A stretch of DNA of 18,096 nucleotides from Bacteroidales bacterium UBA5548 (GTDB lineage: Bacteria; Bacteroidota; Bacteroidia; Bacteroidales; UBA932), in the NCBI GenBank assembly GCA_002425935.1, contig DINE01000029.1:2084-20179 (forward strand). Reading direction: 5' to 3'. Position 1 is the stretch's first letter. Each line of letters starts with the position of its first letter. The notes under the pieces were generated by a model. That model did not search any database. It saw only the letters and a program-made list of their open reading frames with translations, and was not told the DNA's origin. Of this stretch, positions 1-9,407 are shown in pieces. Both the position numbers and the translations under genes were made by a program.

Positions 1-25
1 GCTTTCAGAGTACAATCTCTTTTGC

Positions 26-33
26 TAATTTTG
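26..33 (+). promoter_or_regulatory. Putative Bacteroidota -7 promoter box
   Basis: TAATTTTG matches the Bacteroidota -7 consensus TAnnTTTG exactly. It ends only 4 bases before the ATG at 38, so a transcript from it would be nearly leaderless, or translation could start at the in-frame ATG at 47. A clear -33 TTTG is not visible; TTTC at 3-6 is the nearest candidate. The call rests on the motif and its place directly upstream of a gene. Confidence 0.4.
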
Positions 34-37
34 AATT

Positions 38-1342
38 ATGAAAAAAATGCGCAAAAGAGGCCTCTCCTCACTTATTATAATTATAGTTTTACTTATCTCT
101 GCAGCCATTCTCGTATTCGGGTTTACTGGTATCGGTATTTTTCCGGGATCAACCCATGAAGAGAGTGAAGAGTTGCCTGTAGCCATAAATCACTTGCTTA
201 CAAATCAACTCTCTGACCTTCCCGAAACAGAGAAGATGGACGCTCAGATTGAACGATTCATGAGACAATGGGATATTAAAGGAGCATCTCTTGCAATTAT
301 GAAGGATGAAAAACTGATTTATGCAAAGGGTTACGGATGGGCAGACAAAGAGATTGGCGACTCTGCAGAGGTAAAGCATATATTCAGGATAGCATCTCTT
401 TCAAAGCTAATTACTGCGGTCGCAGTGATGAAGCTCTCAGAAGAGGGAAAAATAGCTTTAGAGGACATGCCATTTGCCAAGGGAGGGGTTTTGGATATAC
501 CCCAATTCACTCAGATAAGAGACAGCAGAGTAAGGAGTATTACAGTTGAGCAGTTATTAAGACATCAGGGCGGATTCTCAAGCAGAGCGGGTGATCCTAT
601 GTTCAATCTTGGCGTAATCTCCAGAAGATTAAGTCTGGGAAGGGCGGCTGAAACCGATGAGATTATCTCTTTTTGTCTTAATCAAAGGCTTGCTTTTACT
701 CCGGGCCATGGCACAAGGTATTCAAATCTTGGTTATGTAATACTGTCCAGGCTTATTGAGGCGGTTTCAGGAGTTACCTACGAAGAGTATGTTAAAGAGT
801 ATATATTTAAACCAGCAGGTGTATATGATATTCATCTTGCCAATAACTTCTATGATCAAAGATTTCCGAACGAGGTCAAGTACTATGAGCCACATGACGA
901 AGAGCCGGTAGAGTCATATCTTGGAGACGGCAGGTTTTTACAAAGATGTTACGGCGGCAACAACATCAGAGCACTTCTAGGTGCAGGTGCCTGGGTTGCA
1001 TCCCCTTCTGAGCTGCTAAAGCTGATTGCTGCAATTGACGGCAGAGGTAATGTTCCTGACATATTATCTGAAGAGAGCATAAGAGTAATGACCACCACTG
1101 ACAGATCTTCACTTCCTATAGGATGGGCGAAATGCACTCCGTCCGGAGATTGGTCGCGTACCGGCACTCTTTCGGGTACAAGCGCATTACTCAAGTATAG
1201 CAGAGACGGGTTGTCATGGGTGTTCATTACTAACACCAGCTCCTGGAAAGGGTCAACCTTTCCAAGGCAAATTGATGCTCTGTTCAGAAATGCATTTAAG
1301 CGTGTTACATTCTGGCCGGAGAGAGATCTGTTTGATTTTTAG
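38..1342 (+). CDS. Class C beta-lactamase-like serine hydrolase, membrane-anchored
   Basis: The 434-residue protein belongs to the beta-lactamase/penicillin-binding-protein-like serine hydrolases (PF00144 type), which includes class C beta-lactamases, D-alanyl-D-alanine peptidases and esterases. The catalytic SxxK is S120-L-S-K123 and the second motif is Y228-S-N230. The third motif is R374-T-G rather than the usual K/H-T-G. Residues 9-30 form one hydrophobic segment after a Lys/Arg-rich start, which suggests an N-terminal anchor with the catalytic domain in the periplasm. The start at 38 is the first ATG; the ATG at 47 (residue 4) is also possible. The gene is convergent with the TonB receptor gene and overlaps it by four bases. 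The substrate cannot be read from sequence, and true beta-lactamase activity is less likely than a peptidase or esterase role. Confidence 0.85.
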   Translation: MKKMRKRGLSSLIIIIVLLISAAILVFGFTGIGIFPGSTHEESEELPVAINHLLTNQLSDLPETEKMDAQIERFMRQWDIKGASLAIMKDEKLIYAKGYGWADKEIGDSAEVKHIFRIASLSKLITAVAVMKLSEEGKIALEDMPFAKGGVLDIPQFTQIRDSRVRSITVEQLLRHQGGFSSRAGDPMFNLGVISRRLSLGRAAETDEIISFCLNQRLAFTPGHGTRYSNLGYVILSRLIEAVSGVTYEEYVKEYIFKPAGVYDIHLANNFYDQRFPNEVKYYEPHDEEPVESYLGDGRFLQRCYGGNNIRALLGAGAWVASPSELLKLIAAIDGRGNVPDILSEESIRVMTTTDRSSLPIGWAKCTPSGDWSRTGTLSGTSALLKYSRDGLSWVFITNTSSWKGSTFPRQIDALFRNAFKRVTFWPERDLFDF

Positions 1343-3765
1343 AACTCTATTGTAATACCCAGTGTTGGTAATATTATCCCCTGCTCCAGCTCAATCCTCT
1401 TCATTTCGTATCTCTGCTCATTGTATGGAGCCTCAGGGTTAACAACTCTGCCTGTACTAACGAGCACATCGGCATCTTTATATTTTTTATTTAGTGCATT
1501 CTGAATGTCAATGTACAATTTTAACGCAAATCTATTGAAATAGAATTCTTTATCTAGTCTCAAATCAAGCTGGGAGAATATCTTAAGGTACTCTGAGTTA
1601 TACTTTGAGTTATCTCTGTATGCTCTTCCTGATGCATCCCAGGCAGCTCTGAGCGACGATTTCTCAATATCAAGCGGTGTGTAAGGTGCACCTCCGGAAT
1701 AGCGGAATTTTGCTCCCAATATGTAATTCTTTGGCAATTTGTAGCTTCCCGCAAGTGTCATAAGGCGTCTGTTATCCCAAGGTTGAGGAGTCCATGATCT
1801 GAGGGGGTCAGAAAACTGGCTTCTGAAGAGTGTTATTGAGCTTATAAGATTAAACTTATCTTCATAAAACCACCTGGCAGAAATTTCCACTCCATATGCC
1901 CTGCCTTTTAGGAGAGAGGCAATCTCTTCGTTACCCACTACTCCGTAATTTGTGCTCTTCCCCTCTACAGGAATTGAGTCATTTACAGAGTACATACCGT
2001 TGAAGTTCCATTTGTGGAAAAATTCAACAGCAAGCTGAAGGCCCTCGCTGCTTCTGTAATCAACACCCAATGCCACCTGATCAGATCCAAGATATTTCAT
2101 CTCTCTGTTCACAAGCTCTCCCTCTCTGTTTCTGTATCCCAGTGCAGTAAGCGGAGGTAACTGATAATATCTGCCTGCAGAAGCATTTAAAAAGAGGTTG
2201 CTGACAACTTCGTATGAGAGTGATGCTCGTGGAGAGAATTGCCTGAAAGGGTTTGACATCGTATCCGAAAAGGTATTTCCGTCTGCTCTTACTCCCAGAT
2301 TTGCAGAGAACTTTCTGTCGGGAGATGTGTAGTTGGCATTACCAAAAACTGAGTATTTAAGGAAGCTGAGGTTACTTTCATATTCAATAGTTACCGGCTG
2401 ACTTAAAAAGATCTTCTGGTATGTGTCGTTTGAATAGATTGGCAGCTCGGCACCAAATCCGGCAGTTATAGTAAAGTCTGATACTCTGTATATGTTTTCG
2501 AATCTGAATTTCGTCTCATTTTCTCTTGATCTGTATAGCAGAGAGAGATTTTCCGCAGAAGATTCGTCGTTGTTTCTGTATTTGGTATTTCTGTTATTAA
2601 GATAACTGTGACTAAGAAACAGATTGAGTGAATTTTTCCCGTAATAGTACCTGTAAACCGTTCCAAGAGTAAATACTTCTTGCTGTATGACAGGAAGATA
2701 GGCAAGAATATACTCATTATTCTCTTTACCGCCTGCATCATCATTAAGAGACATATTATCAAAACCTGCAATTCCCAGAAAAGTGAGTTCATGCTTATTG
2801 TCAAACCTTGTCTCAACCTTAAACTGAGCATCTGTAAATGATGGTAAGAAAGGGAGTCCGATTGCTTTGAAAAGAAATTCAAGGTATGATCTTCTTACAG
2901 AGAACAGGAAGTTTGTCTTCTCTGATAAGTGTCCGTTAGTACTGAACCCTGCCTCAGAAGCACCAACCGTAAATTTATATCTGTTCTGAACCGGGTCACC
3001 GTCTTTTATTCTAAAGTCAAGAACAGAGCTTAAGGCTCCACCTCTGGCTACCGGAAATGAGCCCGAATAGAAATTTACTTCACGTATAAAATCTGCGTCA
3101 ATAATCCCCACCGGACCTCCGCTTGAACCTTGAGTGCTAAAGTGGTTGACTGTAGGAATCTCAATTCCGTCGTAGAAGAATTTGTTTTCAGATGGGCCTC
3201 CTCCTCTGACAAGAACGTCGTTTCTGTAACCTCCGGCATTTATGGTCCCAACACCCGGAAGTGATGCAACAACCCTGGAGATATCTCTGTTTGCACCTGG
3301 GTTTCTCTCTATTTCCCCTACACTCAGACTTCTAAGCGAGAGAGGGCTCTCAAGTAATCTCCTGAAAGGGTTTGCCTTAGGCCTTACGGTTGCAGCACTC
3401 AAAAGACGACTCTCCTCCTCAATCTCTGCTCTTATGAAATTTGCTGAGACAGATACCATCATCTCCTCGGAAATATATTGATTATATCCTAAAAGGTCCA
3501 CCTGCAGCCGGTATAGTCCTGCAGGCAGGTTATCAAAACTGAAACGCCCAAGAGTATCTGTTGTGGTAAATCTGTTCCCTCTCCATATTGATACTACAGC
3601 AAAGGGAACCGGTTCGCGGGAATTTTTATCCACAACAACTCCATTCAGAGAGTATCCTTTCGGCTGATCTTCGGCAAATAGTCCGACTGATGTTAAAATA
3701 GATATTATTAATATAAATTGCCTGAAATACAGACCTATATAATTGTTAATACCAAAAGTATTCAT
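1339..3765 (-). CDS. TonB-dependent outer-membrane receptor with carboxypeptidase-regulatory-like domain
   Basis: The 808-residue protein is a TonB-dependent outer-membrane receptor, a gated beta-barrel that imports ligands using TonB-ExbBD energy. Residues 1-31 look like a signal peptide. Residues about 37-118 form the carboxypeptidase-regulatory-like domain common in Bacteroidota (GxVxD, then PxxFAxVSI, then DxxGxFxFxxLPxGxY). The plug spans about 145-255, including LVRGGGPSENKFFYDGIEI. The remainder reads as alternating barrel strands with many Tyr/Phe/Asn and ends in phenylalanine, as usual for an outer-membrane barrel. No SusD-like partner is present, so it is not a glycan-uptake SusCD pair. 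It lies 73 bases downstream of the TolC-like gene on the same strand and could be read with the efflux operon. The ligand is unknown; siderophore, metal complex or peptide are all possible. Confidence 0.9.
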   Translation of the reverse strand: MNTFGINNYIGLYFRQFILIISILTSVGLFAEDQPKGYSLNGVVVDKNSREPVPFAVVSIWRGNRFTTTDTLGRFSFDNLPAGLYRLQVDLLGYNQYISEEMMVSVSANFIRAEIEEESRLLSAATVRPKANPFRRLLESPLSLRSLSVGEIERNPGANRDISRVVASLPGVGTINAGGYRNDVLVRGGGPSENKFFYDGIEIPTVNHFSTQGSSGGPVGIIDADFIREVNFYSGSFPVARGGALSSVLDFRIKDGDPVQNRYKFTVGASEAGFSTNGHLSEKTNFLFSVRRSYLEFLFKAIGLPFLPSFTDAQFKVETRFDNKHELTFLGIAGFDNMSLNDDAGGKENNEYILAYLPVIQQEVFTLGTVYRYYYGKNSLNLFLSHSYLNNRNTKYRNNDESSAENLSLLYRSRENETKFRFENIYRVSDFTITAGFGAELPIYSNDTYQKIFLSQPVTIEYESNLSFLKYSVFGNANYTSPDRKFSANLGVRADGNTFSDTMSNPFRQFSPRASLSYEVVSNLFLNASAGRYYQLPPLTALGYRNREGELVNREMKYLGSDQVALGVDYRSSEGLQLAVEFFHKWNFNGMYSVNDSIPVEGKSTNYGVVGNEEIASLLKGRAYGVEISARWFYEDKFNLISSITLFRSQFSDPLRSWTPQPWDNRRLMTLAGSYKLPKNYILGAKFRYSGGAPYTPLDIEKSSLRAAWDASGRAYRDNSKYNSEYLKIFSQLDLRLDKEFYFNRFALKLYIDIQNALNKKYKDADVLVSTGRVVNPEAPYNEQRYEMKRIELEQGIILPTLGITIEF

Positions 3766-3769
3766 TGTT

Positions 3770-3798
3770 ATACATTAAAAAGTTAAAGTTTAATGTAT
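3770..3798. repeat. 10-bp perfect inverted repeat ahead of the TonB receptor gene
   Basis: ATACATTAAA at 3770-3779 is the exact reverse complement of TTTAATGTAT at 3789-3798, with a 9-base spacer. It lies 5 bases upstream of the receptor ATG, inside the 73-base gap after the TolC-like gene. It could be a regulator operator or a weak RNA hairpin over the translation start. It is A+T-rich and lacks the G+C stem and T-run of a terminator. No confident promoter box is seen in the gap. Confidence 0.5.
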
Positions 3799-3838
3799 TA
3801 CAAACAAGGAAAGGGCGTTATTGTTCAGTGGAAAATAT

Positions 3839-5170
3839 TTACTTTTTAAAAAGTTTTCCTGCCATCAGCATTAATGTTATCTCCGACACTTTAGCCTGAT
3901 AAAGAGTATTCATTTTACGATTGGATGCATCCAGGTAAGAGAGTTGATAATCTCTGAACTCGATACCCGAAAGTGAACCCAAGCGATACTTCTCCATTGC
4001 CGCTTCAAGGTTAAGATAGGCAGACTCCCGGCTCTCTTCTTCAAAGTCAATCAATCTGAGATTATTGCTGTACAAATTATAGAGCTGCCTTAGTTCACTC
4101 TCAATGGTCTGCTGCTCTCTCTGAACAGATAATCTGGCATTCTCCTCTGTAATCCTTGCATTTTTAACCCTCCTGTTTATCTCATTTCCGCTAAATATTG
4201 GTACAGAGAGAGTGAATCCCCAGTTTAATCCGTTGCTTTCGTTATACTTTGAGGGAAAGTACTGGTTTCTGTTGAAGTTGTAGTTATAGCCGGCAGAGAA
4301 ATCCACCGATGGAAGACGTGCTGCCATTGCAAGCTTTGTGTCCAGTATGGCAATTTTCTCCCCTGCTCTCAGTGAGTTAAGGGTTGTATTGTTTACATCA
4401 GCGGAAACAAGCAGGTCATTAATCTCAAGCTGAGGCGAAGGTATTATTGTGTCATTCACAATATATCCGGAATTTAGAGGCACATTCATCATTCTGTACA
4501 ACTCTATATAGGCATTCTTAAGGTTCTCCTTCTGGAGCATAAGCCTTGAGGAGTCACTGTTGAGATAAATCTTTGCCTGTTTATACTCAAGACCGGAGTC
4601 GCTTCCGATATTGTATCGTGTAAGTGCCTGATTATATCTTACCTGAGAAATAGAGACCAGCTCCGTAAGAAGATTTACCTGGTTTTGCAGACTGATAATC
4701 TGGTAGTACTGGGCAGATATTCTCATTACAAGGTTCTCGACAACAGAGCGGAAGTTAAATTCCCCCTGAGAAAGAAGCTCCTCCTGCTTCTCTCTTGTTG
4801 CAAACATCGCCAGCCCATCAAAGAGTCTCCAGCTTACATTTGCACTGTTTATCACAGAAGCACTTTTAACAACACTGTTCTCACGAACACCCTCCGAGCT
4901 GTAGTTTCGCTGGTCAGATGAAGACGAACTCTGTCTTGAAGTAAGAGATACTGAAGGTAAAAAGGGTGAGTAGGTCACATTATTCTTTGTTATCTCAAGA
5001 GAGTTCGATGAGATTATAATTGAGTAATTTGATTCAACTGCCCTTTCGATACACTCTTCGAGTGTTATTGTTTTCAACCCTTCCGCCAAACGGTCAGTGC
5101 CTGTCTGAGCACTTAAAGATTGTGTGAAAATTGCAAATAGTGCAAATGATATAACTGACTTTAGATTCAT
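3839..5170 (-). CDS. TolC-like outer-membrane efflux channel
   Basis: The 443-residue protein is a TolC/OprM-type outer-membrane factor, the exit duct of a tripartite pump. A signal peptide covers about residues 1-21 (cleavage near SLSA-Q). The mature part has the two-repeat outer-membrane efflux architecture: TLEECIERAVESNYSI opens the first repeat, and long alpha-helical stretches rich in Gln, Glu, Leu and Asn form the periplasmic tunnel. The YNYNFNRNQYFP region and the following SVPIFSGNEINRRV are typical of the second repeat. No lipobox cysteine is seen, so it is probably not a lipoprotein. The start is fixed by the 4-base ATGA overlap with the pump stop, indicating translational coupling. 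The length is normal for the family. Confidence 0.92.
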   Translation of the reverse strand: MNLKSVISFALFAIFTQSLSAQTGTDRLAEGLKTITLEECIERAVESNYSIIISSNSLEITKNNVTYSPFLPSVSLTSRQSSSSSDQRNYSSEGVRENSVVKSASVINSANVSWRLFDGLAMFATREKQEELLSQGEFNFRSVVENLVMRISAQYYQIISLQNQVNLLTELVSISQVRYNQALTRYNIGSDSGLEYKQAKIYLNSDSSRLMLQKENLKNAYIELYRMMNVPLNSGYIVNDTIIPSPQLEINDLLVSADVNNTTLNSLRAGEKIAILDTKLAMAARLPSVDFSAGYNYNFNRNQYFPSKYNESNGLNWGFTLSVPIFSGNEINRRVKNARITEENARLSVQREQQTIESELRQLYNLYSNNLRLIDFEEESRESAYLNLEAAMEKYRLGSLSGIEFRDYQLSYLDASNRKMNTLYQAKVSEITLMLMAGKLFKK

Positions 5171-8100
5171 ACTTTCTCGCTGAAATTTGCTTTGGATGAT
5201 GAGATATAAGAGTACATCGCAGGTATTATGTACAATGTGAACAGTGTAGAGAAGATAAGTCCTCCGGCTACTGTAAGGCCCATAGAGATACGGCTCTCCG
5301 CACCAGCTCCGGTAGCAAATGCCATTGGAGCAACTCCCAGAATAGTTGAGAGACTGGTCATAAGAATCGGCCTGAATCTTGACGCAGCAGAGTCCATTAT
5401 GGCATCAAGTTTTTTAAGGCCTGCCAGTTTCCTTTGATTTGCAAACTCTACCATCAAAATACCGTTTTTAGACACCAGACCAATAAGCATAATCAGACCA
5501 ATCTGGCTGAATATGTTTAGCGTCTGAGCATTGGCCTTAAGTGTTATGAGTGCGCCAATTAGTGCAAGCGGAACAGTAAGCATTATAATCAGCGGATCAC
5601 GGAAACTCTCAAATTGTGCTGCAAGAACCAGATAGATGAGAATAAGAGCCAAAATAAAAGCGAAGAGAAGACTGGATGTACTCTCAACAAAGTCTTTTGA
5701 CTGCCCTGAAAGCGATGTTGAGAAGTTATCCGGATTTAAAACCCTGTCTGCAATTCTGTCCATTTCGTTTATACCCTGGCCAAGTGTATAGCCTTTAGCA
5801 AGGGAGGCCGATACAGTTGCAGATACAAACCTGTTGTAGCGGAAGAGCTGAGGTGGGGTGCTGCTCTCCTCCATTTTGATAAGATTGTCAAGCTGAATCA
5901 GCTCTCCCATATCGTTTCTTACATAAATATTTGCAAGATCGACAGGTTTGTTCCTCATACTCTGGTCAATCTGACTGATTATCTGATACTGTTTACCGTT
6001 TCTTATGAAGTAACCTATTCTCTGCTCACTCATGGAGAGCTGCAGCGTCTGGGCAATATTCTGTATTGAGACACCCATTAGAGAGGCTTTATCTCTGTCT
6101 ATGTTGATACTCAACTCGGGTTTGGTAAATCTGAGGTTAACATCAGAATTGGCAAACACATCACTTTGCGCTACCTCTGACATAAATAGAGGAATCACAT
6201 TTTTAAGTGAATCAAGATTCTTAGCCTGAATAACATACTGAACCGGCATACCTCCTCTTCTTCCTCCGAATGTCTGCTGCTGATTAACAAAACTTCTGGC
6301 ACCTGTTAATCTTGCTACTTTTGGAGAGAGTTCATCGGCAATCTCCTGCTGGCTTCTGGTTCTTTCGAGCGGACTTACCAGAGCTATATTAAAATTGGCT
6401 CTGTTTCTTCCACCCATACCAACCATCTGCATGATTTTATCTTTTTCTGCCACCTCTTTATCAAGCAGTTCGAACATTTCATCGGTGTATCTGAGCATAT
6501 AGTCAAAAGTGGCACCCTCCTGTGCAGAGCTGGAAACACTTATCATCGACCTGTCTTCAAGCGGTGCCATTTCAGAAGGTATTGTAGTCCACATATAGAC
6601 AATGAACCCCAGAGAGGCTGTAAGAAAAACAACAGCAAGCCATCTTCTGCGCATGAAGGCAGCCAGAGATCGGGCATAAATACCGTTTAACCAGTTGAAG
6701 AACGGTTCGGAAAATTTATAAAACCTCCCCTCACTTGCTCCCTGTTTAAGGAGTTTGCTGGAGATCATTGGTGTGAATGTTAGTGCTACAAAGCTTGATA
6801 TCATTACAGCTCCAGCAATTACTATTGAGAACTCTCTGAAAAGTCTCCCTGTTACCCCCTGAAGAAATACTATCGGGAAGAAAACAGCTACAAGTGTAAT
6901 GGTAGTGGCAATCACAGCAAAGAAGATCTCTTTTGACCCCTCTATTGCTGCGTCTTTAGGGTTTACCCCTTTTTCGATCTTGGTATAAATATTCTCCATT
7001 ACAACAATCGCATCATCCACGACAAGTCCGATTGCCAGCACCAAAGCCAGAAGAGTTAGAATATTAATTGAGAATCCCGCAAGGTACATTACAAAGAAAG
7101 AGCCTACAAGAGATATAGGGATAGCAATAATCGGGATAAGTGTTGTTCTCCAGTTTCTCAGAAACAGGAAGATAATCAGCACAACCAGAATAAATGCCTG
7201 AAATATTGTAAGCTTTACCTCATTAATCGAGTCCCGGATAAATATTGTATTATCAAACCCAACCCCCACTTCAATATCGTCCGGAAGACTCTTCTTAAGC
7301 TCCTCAATAGCTTTAACGGCATCATCTACAATATTGATATAGTTTGCTCCCGGCTGGGGGATAAGCACCAATGCAACCATTGGAATTCCGTCACGTTTTA
7401 AAATCGACCTGGTGTTTTCTGCCTCAACCTCTGCAACTCCAATATCAGAAAACCTGACAACCCTCTCTCCGCTTCTTTGTATAATCAGGTTGTTAAAATC
7501 TTCGATACTTCTTAATCTCCCCAGTGTTCTCACGGTTAACTCCATGGTAGACCCCTCTATAGTACCTGATGGAAGTTCAACATTCTCCCTTGTCACTGCC
7601 TGCCTTACATCAAGTGGAGTTATTCTGTATGCGGCCAGAAGAATAGGATCCATCCTCATTCTCACAGAGTATCTCTTTGAACCCCATACTCCGACATTAC
7701 TTACGCCGCTGATTGTCTGCAGCCTCTCTTTAAAGTTAACCTCTGCAAACTCACTAAGGTCAATAATATCTCTGGTTTTACTCTGAAGGGTAATAGTATA
7801 TATCGGCTGGGCATCTGCATCTGACTTTTCTACAACTGGTGGATCTACATCCTGAGGCAAGCGCCTCATAGCACCCGACACCTTGTCTCTTACGTCATTA
7901 GCTGCGGTTTCCAGATCAACCTCAAGATTGAATTCAATGTTGATTGAGCTTGAGCCGTCCCGGCTTGTACTTGATATTGCGCGAATTCCCGGAATTCCGT
8001 TTACTGCTGCTTCTAGTGGTTCGGTTATCTGCGTCTCTATAACATCGGCATTTGCACCTGAAAAGGAGCATCGCACAGAAATAACCGGATTATCTACGCT

Positions 8101-8214
8101 GGGATAGTCCCTCACACCAAGTGATGTATAGCCTATAGCACCAAAGATTACTATAAGCAGACTCATTACCGTAGCCAGAACCGGTCTGTTTATTGTAGTT
8201 GTTGATAAACTCAT
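5167..8214 (-). CDS. RND multidrug-type efflux pump, inner-membrane permease (HAE1/AcrB family)
   Basis: The 1015-residue protein is a resistance-nodulation-division permease that exports drugs, detergents or metabolites using the proton gradient. The first transmembrane helix (about 10-30) is followed by the first porter loop. The TM4 proton-relay aspartates are D400-D401 in LVVDDAIVVMENI, and the TM10 lysine is K916 in LVSKNGILMVEF. These match D407, D408 and K940 of AcrB and point to the hydrophobe/amphiphile subgroup rather than metal (CusA) pumps. It is slightly shorter than typical 1030-1050 residue members. It is preceded 10 bases away by the adaptor gene and overlaps the channel gene by four bases. 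The actual substrate cannot be told from sequence. Confidence 0.95.
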   Translation of the reverse strand: MSLSTTTINRPVLATVMSLLIVIFGAIGYTSLGVRDYPSVDNPVISVRCSFSGANADVIETQITEPLEAAVNGIPGIRAISSTSRDGSSSINIEFNLEVDLETAANDVRDKVSGAMRRLPQDVDPPVVEKSDADAQPIYTITLQSKTRDIIDLSEFAEVNFKERLQTISGVSNVGVWGSKRYSVRMRMDPILLAAYRITPLDVRQAVTRENVELPSGTIEGSTMELTVRTLGRLRSIEDFNNLIIQRSGERVVRFSDIGVAEVEAENTRSILKRDGIPMVALVLIPQPGANYINIVDDAVKAIEELKKSLPDDIEVGVGFDNTIFIRDSINEVKLTIFQAFILVVLIIFLFLRNWRTTLIPIIAIPISLVGSFFVMYLAGFSINILTLLALVLAIGLVVDDAIVVMENIYTKIEKGVNPKDAAIEGSKEIFFAVIATTITLVAVFFPIVFLQGVTGRLFREFSIVIAGAVMISSFVALTFTPMISSKLLKQGASEGRFYKFSEPFFNWLNGIYARSLAAFMRRRWLAVVFLTASLGFIVYMWTTIPSEMAPLEDRSMISVSSSAQEGATFDYMLRYTDEMFELLDKEVAEKDKIMQMVGMGGRNRANFNIALVSPLERTRSQQEIADELSPKVARLTGARSFVNQQQTFGGRRGGMPVQYVIQAKNLDSLKNVIPLFMSEVAQSDVFANSDVNLRFTKPELSINIDRDKASLMGVSIQNIAQTLQLSMSEQRIGYFIRNGKQYQIISQIDQSMRNKPVDLANIYVRNDMGELIQLDNLIKMEESSTPPQLFRYNRFVSATVSASLAKGYTLGQGINEMDRIADRVLNPDNFSTSLSGQSKDFVESTSSLLFAFILALILIYLVLAAQFESFRDPLIIMLTVPLALIGALITLKANAQTLNIFSQIGLIMLIGLVSKNGILMVEFANQRKLAGLKKLDAIMDSAASRFRPILMTSLSTILGVAPMAFATGAGAESRISMGLTVAGGLIFSTLFTLYIIPAMYSYISSSKANFSEKV

Positions 8215-8224
8215 CTCTTACATT

Positions 8225-9331
8225 TTAAAGGTTAACCGGCATTACTGTCAGACCCTCTCTCAGCTGCATAAGACCGGTTGTAATGATTGTGTCGCCAGGC
8301 TGAATTCCGGAGAGTATTTCAAGCATATCAACTGTTCTGTTTCCTGTCTGCACAGGAACAAGAGTAGCCTTGCTGCCTTTCATAACCCATACTGACCGGC
8401 CTCTTACATCCGGAACTACTGCCTGGTTGGGAACGTAGAGATTTTTTTCACCCGCTCCTGTATTTAGTGAGACTCTTGCCGACATACCGGGACGCAGCAT
8501 AGAACTTCTGTTATCGTATCTCGCTCTTATCATAATTGTCCTGGTTCTGACATCAATCTGAGGATCTATTGCATAAACATTTGCCCTAAAGTCTCTGCTC
8601 ATACCCTCAACATTGAAAACAATATCATTGCCCAGAAGTCTGTCGCTAATATATTTTTCCGGTATTGCTACCTCTACGATAAGTGAAGCAATGTCAACCA
8701 GTGTGGATATCTTAGAGTTAGGCTGCAGAAACGCTCCAAGGCTTATATCGCGAAACCCTACCACTCCGTCAAACGGAGCTCTTACAAGCATCTTCTCAAT
8801 TCTTATCTTCAGCTGCTCAATATCCTGCTTAAGGACATTATACTCGGTGAGTACTTTGTCATAATCTTCACGGCTTACAGCATCTTTCTCCAGAAGAATC
8901 CTTTGCCTTTCGAGCCTTTGTTCCAAAAGAGTATACTGATACTCTGCCCTTCTGAGCTGAACCTGAAGCTCGTCGTCATTGAGCTTAACAAGAATGTCTC
9001 CCCTCTTTACATGCTGCCCCTCTCTGAAATTTATCTGTGTAACCCTGCCCGAAAGCTCACTTACAAGCTCAACTCTCTCGCGGGCAACAAGATTACCTAT
9101 CCTTACAGAACCATCTTCGCGCTCCATCTTTTCGGCTATATAGACAGACACAGGCAAAGATCTTCCTCCTCCCTGACCGCCTCTTTGTGAATCGGAAGGT
9201 GCAGGAGAAGAGCCCTGAGGGCCGGCAGATTCAATGTCGCTTTTACGGATTACTGTATTATAGACTATCAGCGATACAGCCAAAAGTGCAGGTATGCTTA
9301 TATAAAGCAGAATCTTTTGTGATTTTTTCAT
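8225..9331 (-). CDS. RND periplasmic adaptor (membrane fusion protein, HlyD/AcrA type)
   Basis: The 368-residue protein links the inner-membrane pump to the outer-membrane channel. Residues 7-25 form an N-terminal membrane anchor; there is no lipobox cysteine. A Gly/Ser/Pro-rich linker covers about 36-58. The two half-lipoyl motifs are at about 95-119 (GRVTQINFREGQHVKRGDIL) and 183-202 (VRAPFDGVVGFRDISLGAFL). They flank a charged helical hairpin (about 120-180) that would contact the channel. The rest is beta-barrel and membrane-proximal domain, including PGMSARVSL. It is the first gene of the three-gene pump operon, 76 bases after the CDGSH gene on the same strand. A short 6-bp inverted repeat (9334-9339/9359-9364) lies just before the start codon. 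Confidence 0.93.
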   Translation of the reverse strand: MKKSQKILLYISIPALLAVSLIVYNTVIRKSDIESAGPQGSSPAPSDSQRGGQGGGRSLPVSVYIAEKMEREDGSVRIGNLVARERVELVSELSGRVTQINFREGQHVKRGDILVKLNDDELQVQLRRAEYQYTLLEQRLERQRILLEKDAVSREDYDKVLTEYNVLKQDIEQLKIRIEKMLVRAPFDGVVGFRDISLGAFLQPNSKISTLVDIASLIVEVAIPEKYISDRLLGNDIVFNVEGMSRDFRANVYAIDPQIDVRTRTIMIRARYDNRSSMLRPGMSARVSLNTGAGEKNLYVPNQAVVPDVRGRSVWVMKGSKATLVPVQTGNRTVDMLEILSGIQPGDTIITTGLMQLREGLTVMPVNL

Positions 9332-9407
9332 TTAAGGTTTCGTTTATCTCTATTTGACAACCTTTAATGAAAAAAGTTTAACCGCAAAGTATATATTTCG
9401 TTAAAAA

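Noticed and set aside
1339..3765. SusC of a SusCD glycan-uptake locus
   Set aside because: There is no SusD-like lipoprotein or glycoside hydrolase nearby, and the receptor is shorter than typical SusC proteins of about 1000 residues.
9334..9364. AAGGTT/AACCTT inverted repeat before the adaptor gene
   Set aside because: Six perfect base pairs around a 19-base spacer is expected by chance in an A+T-rich gap.
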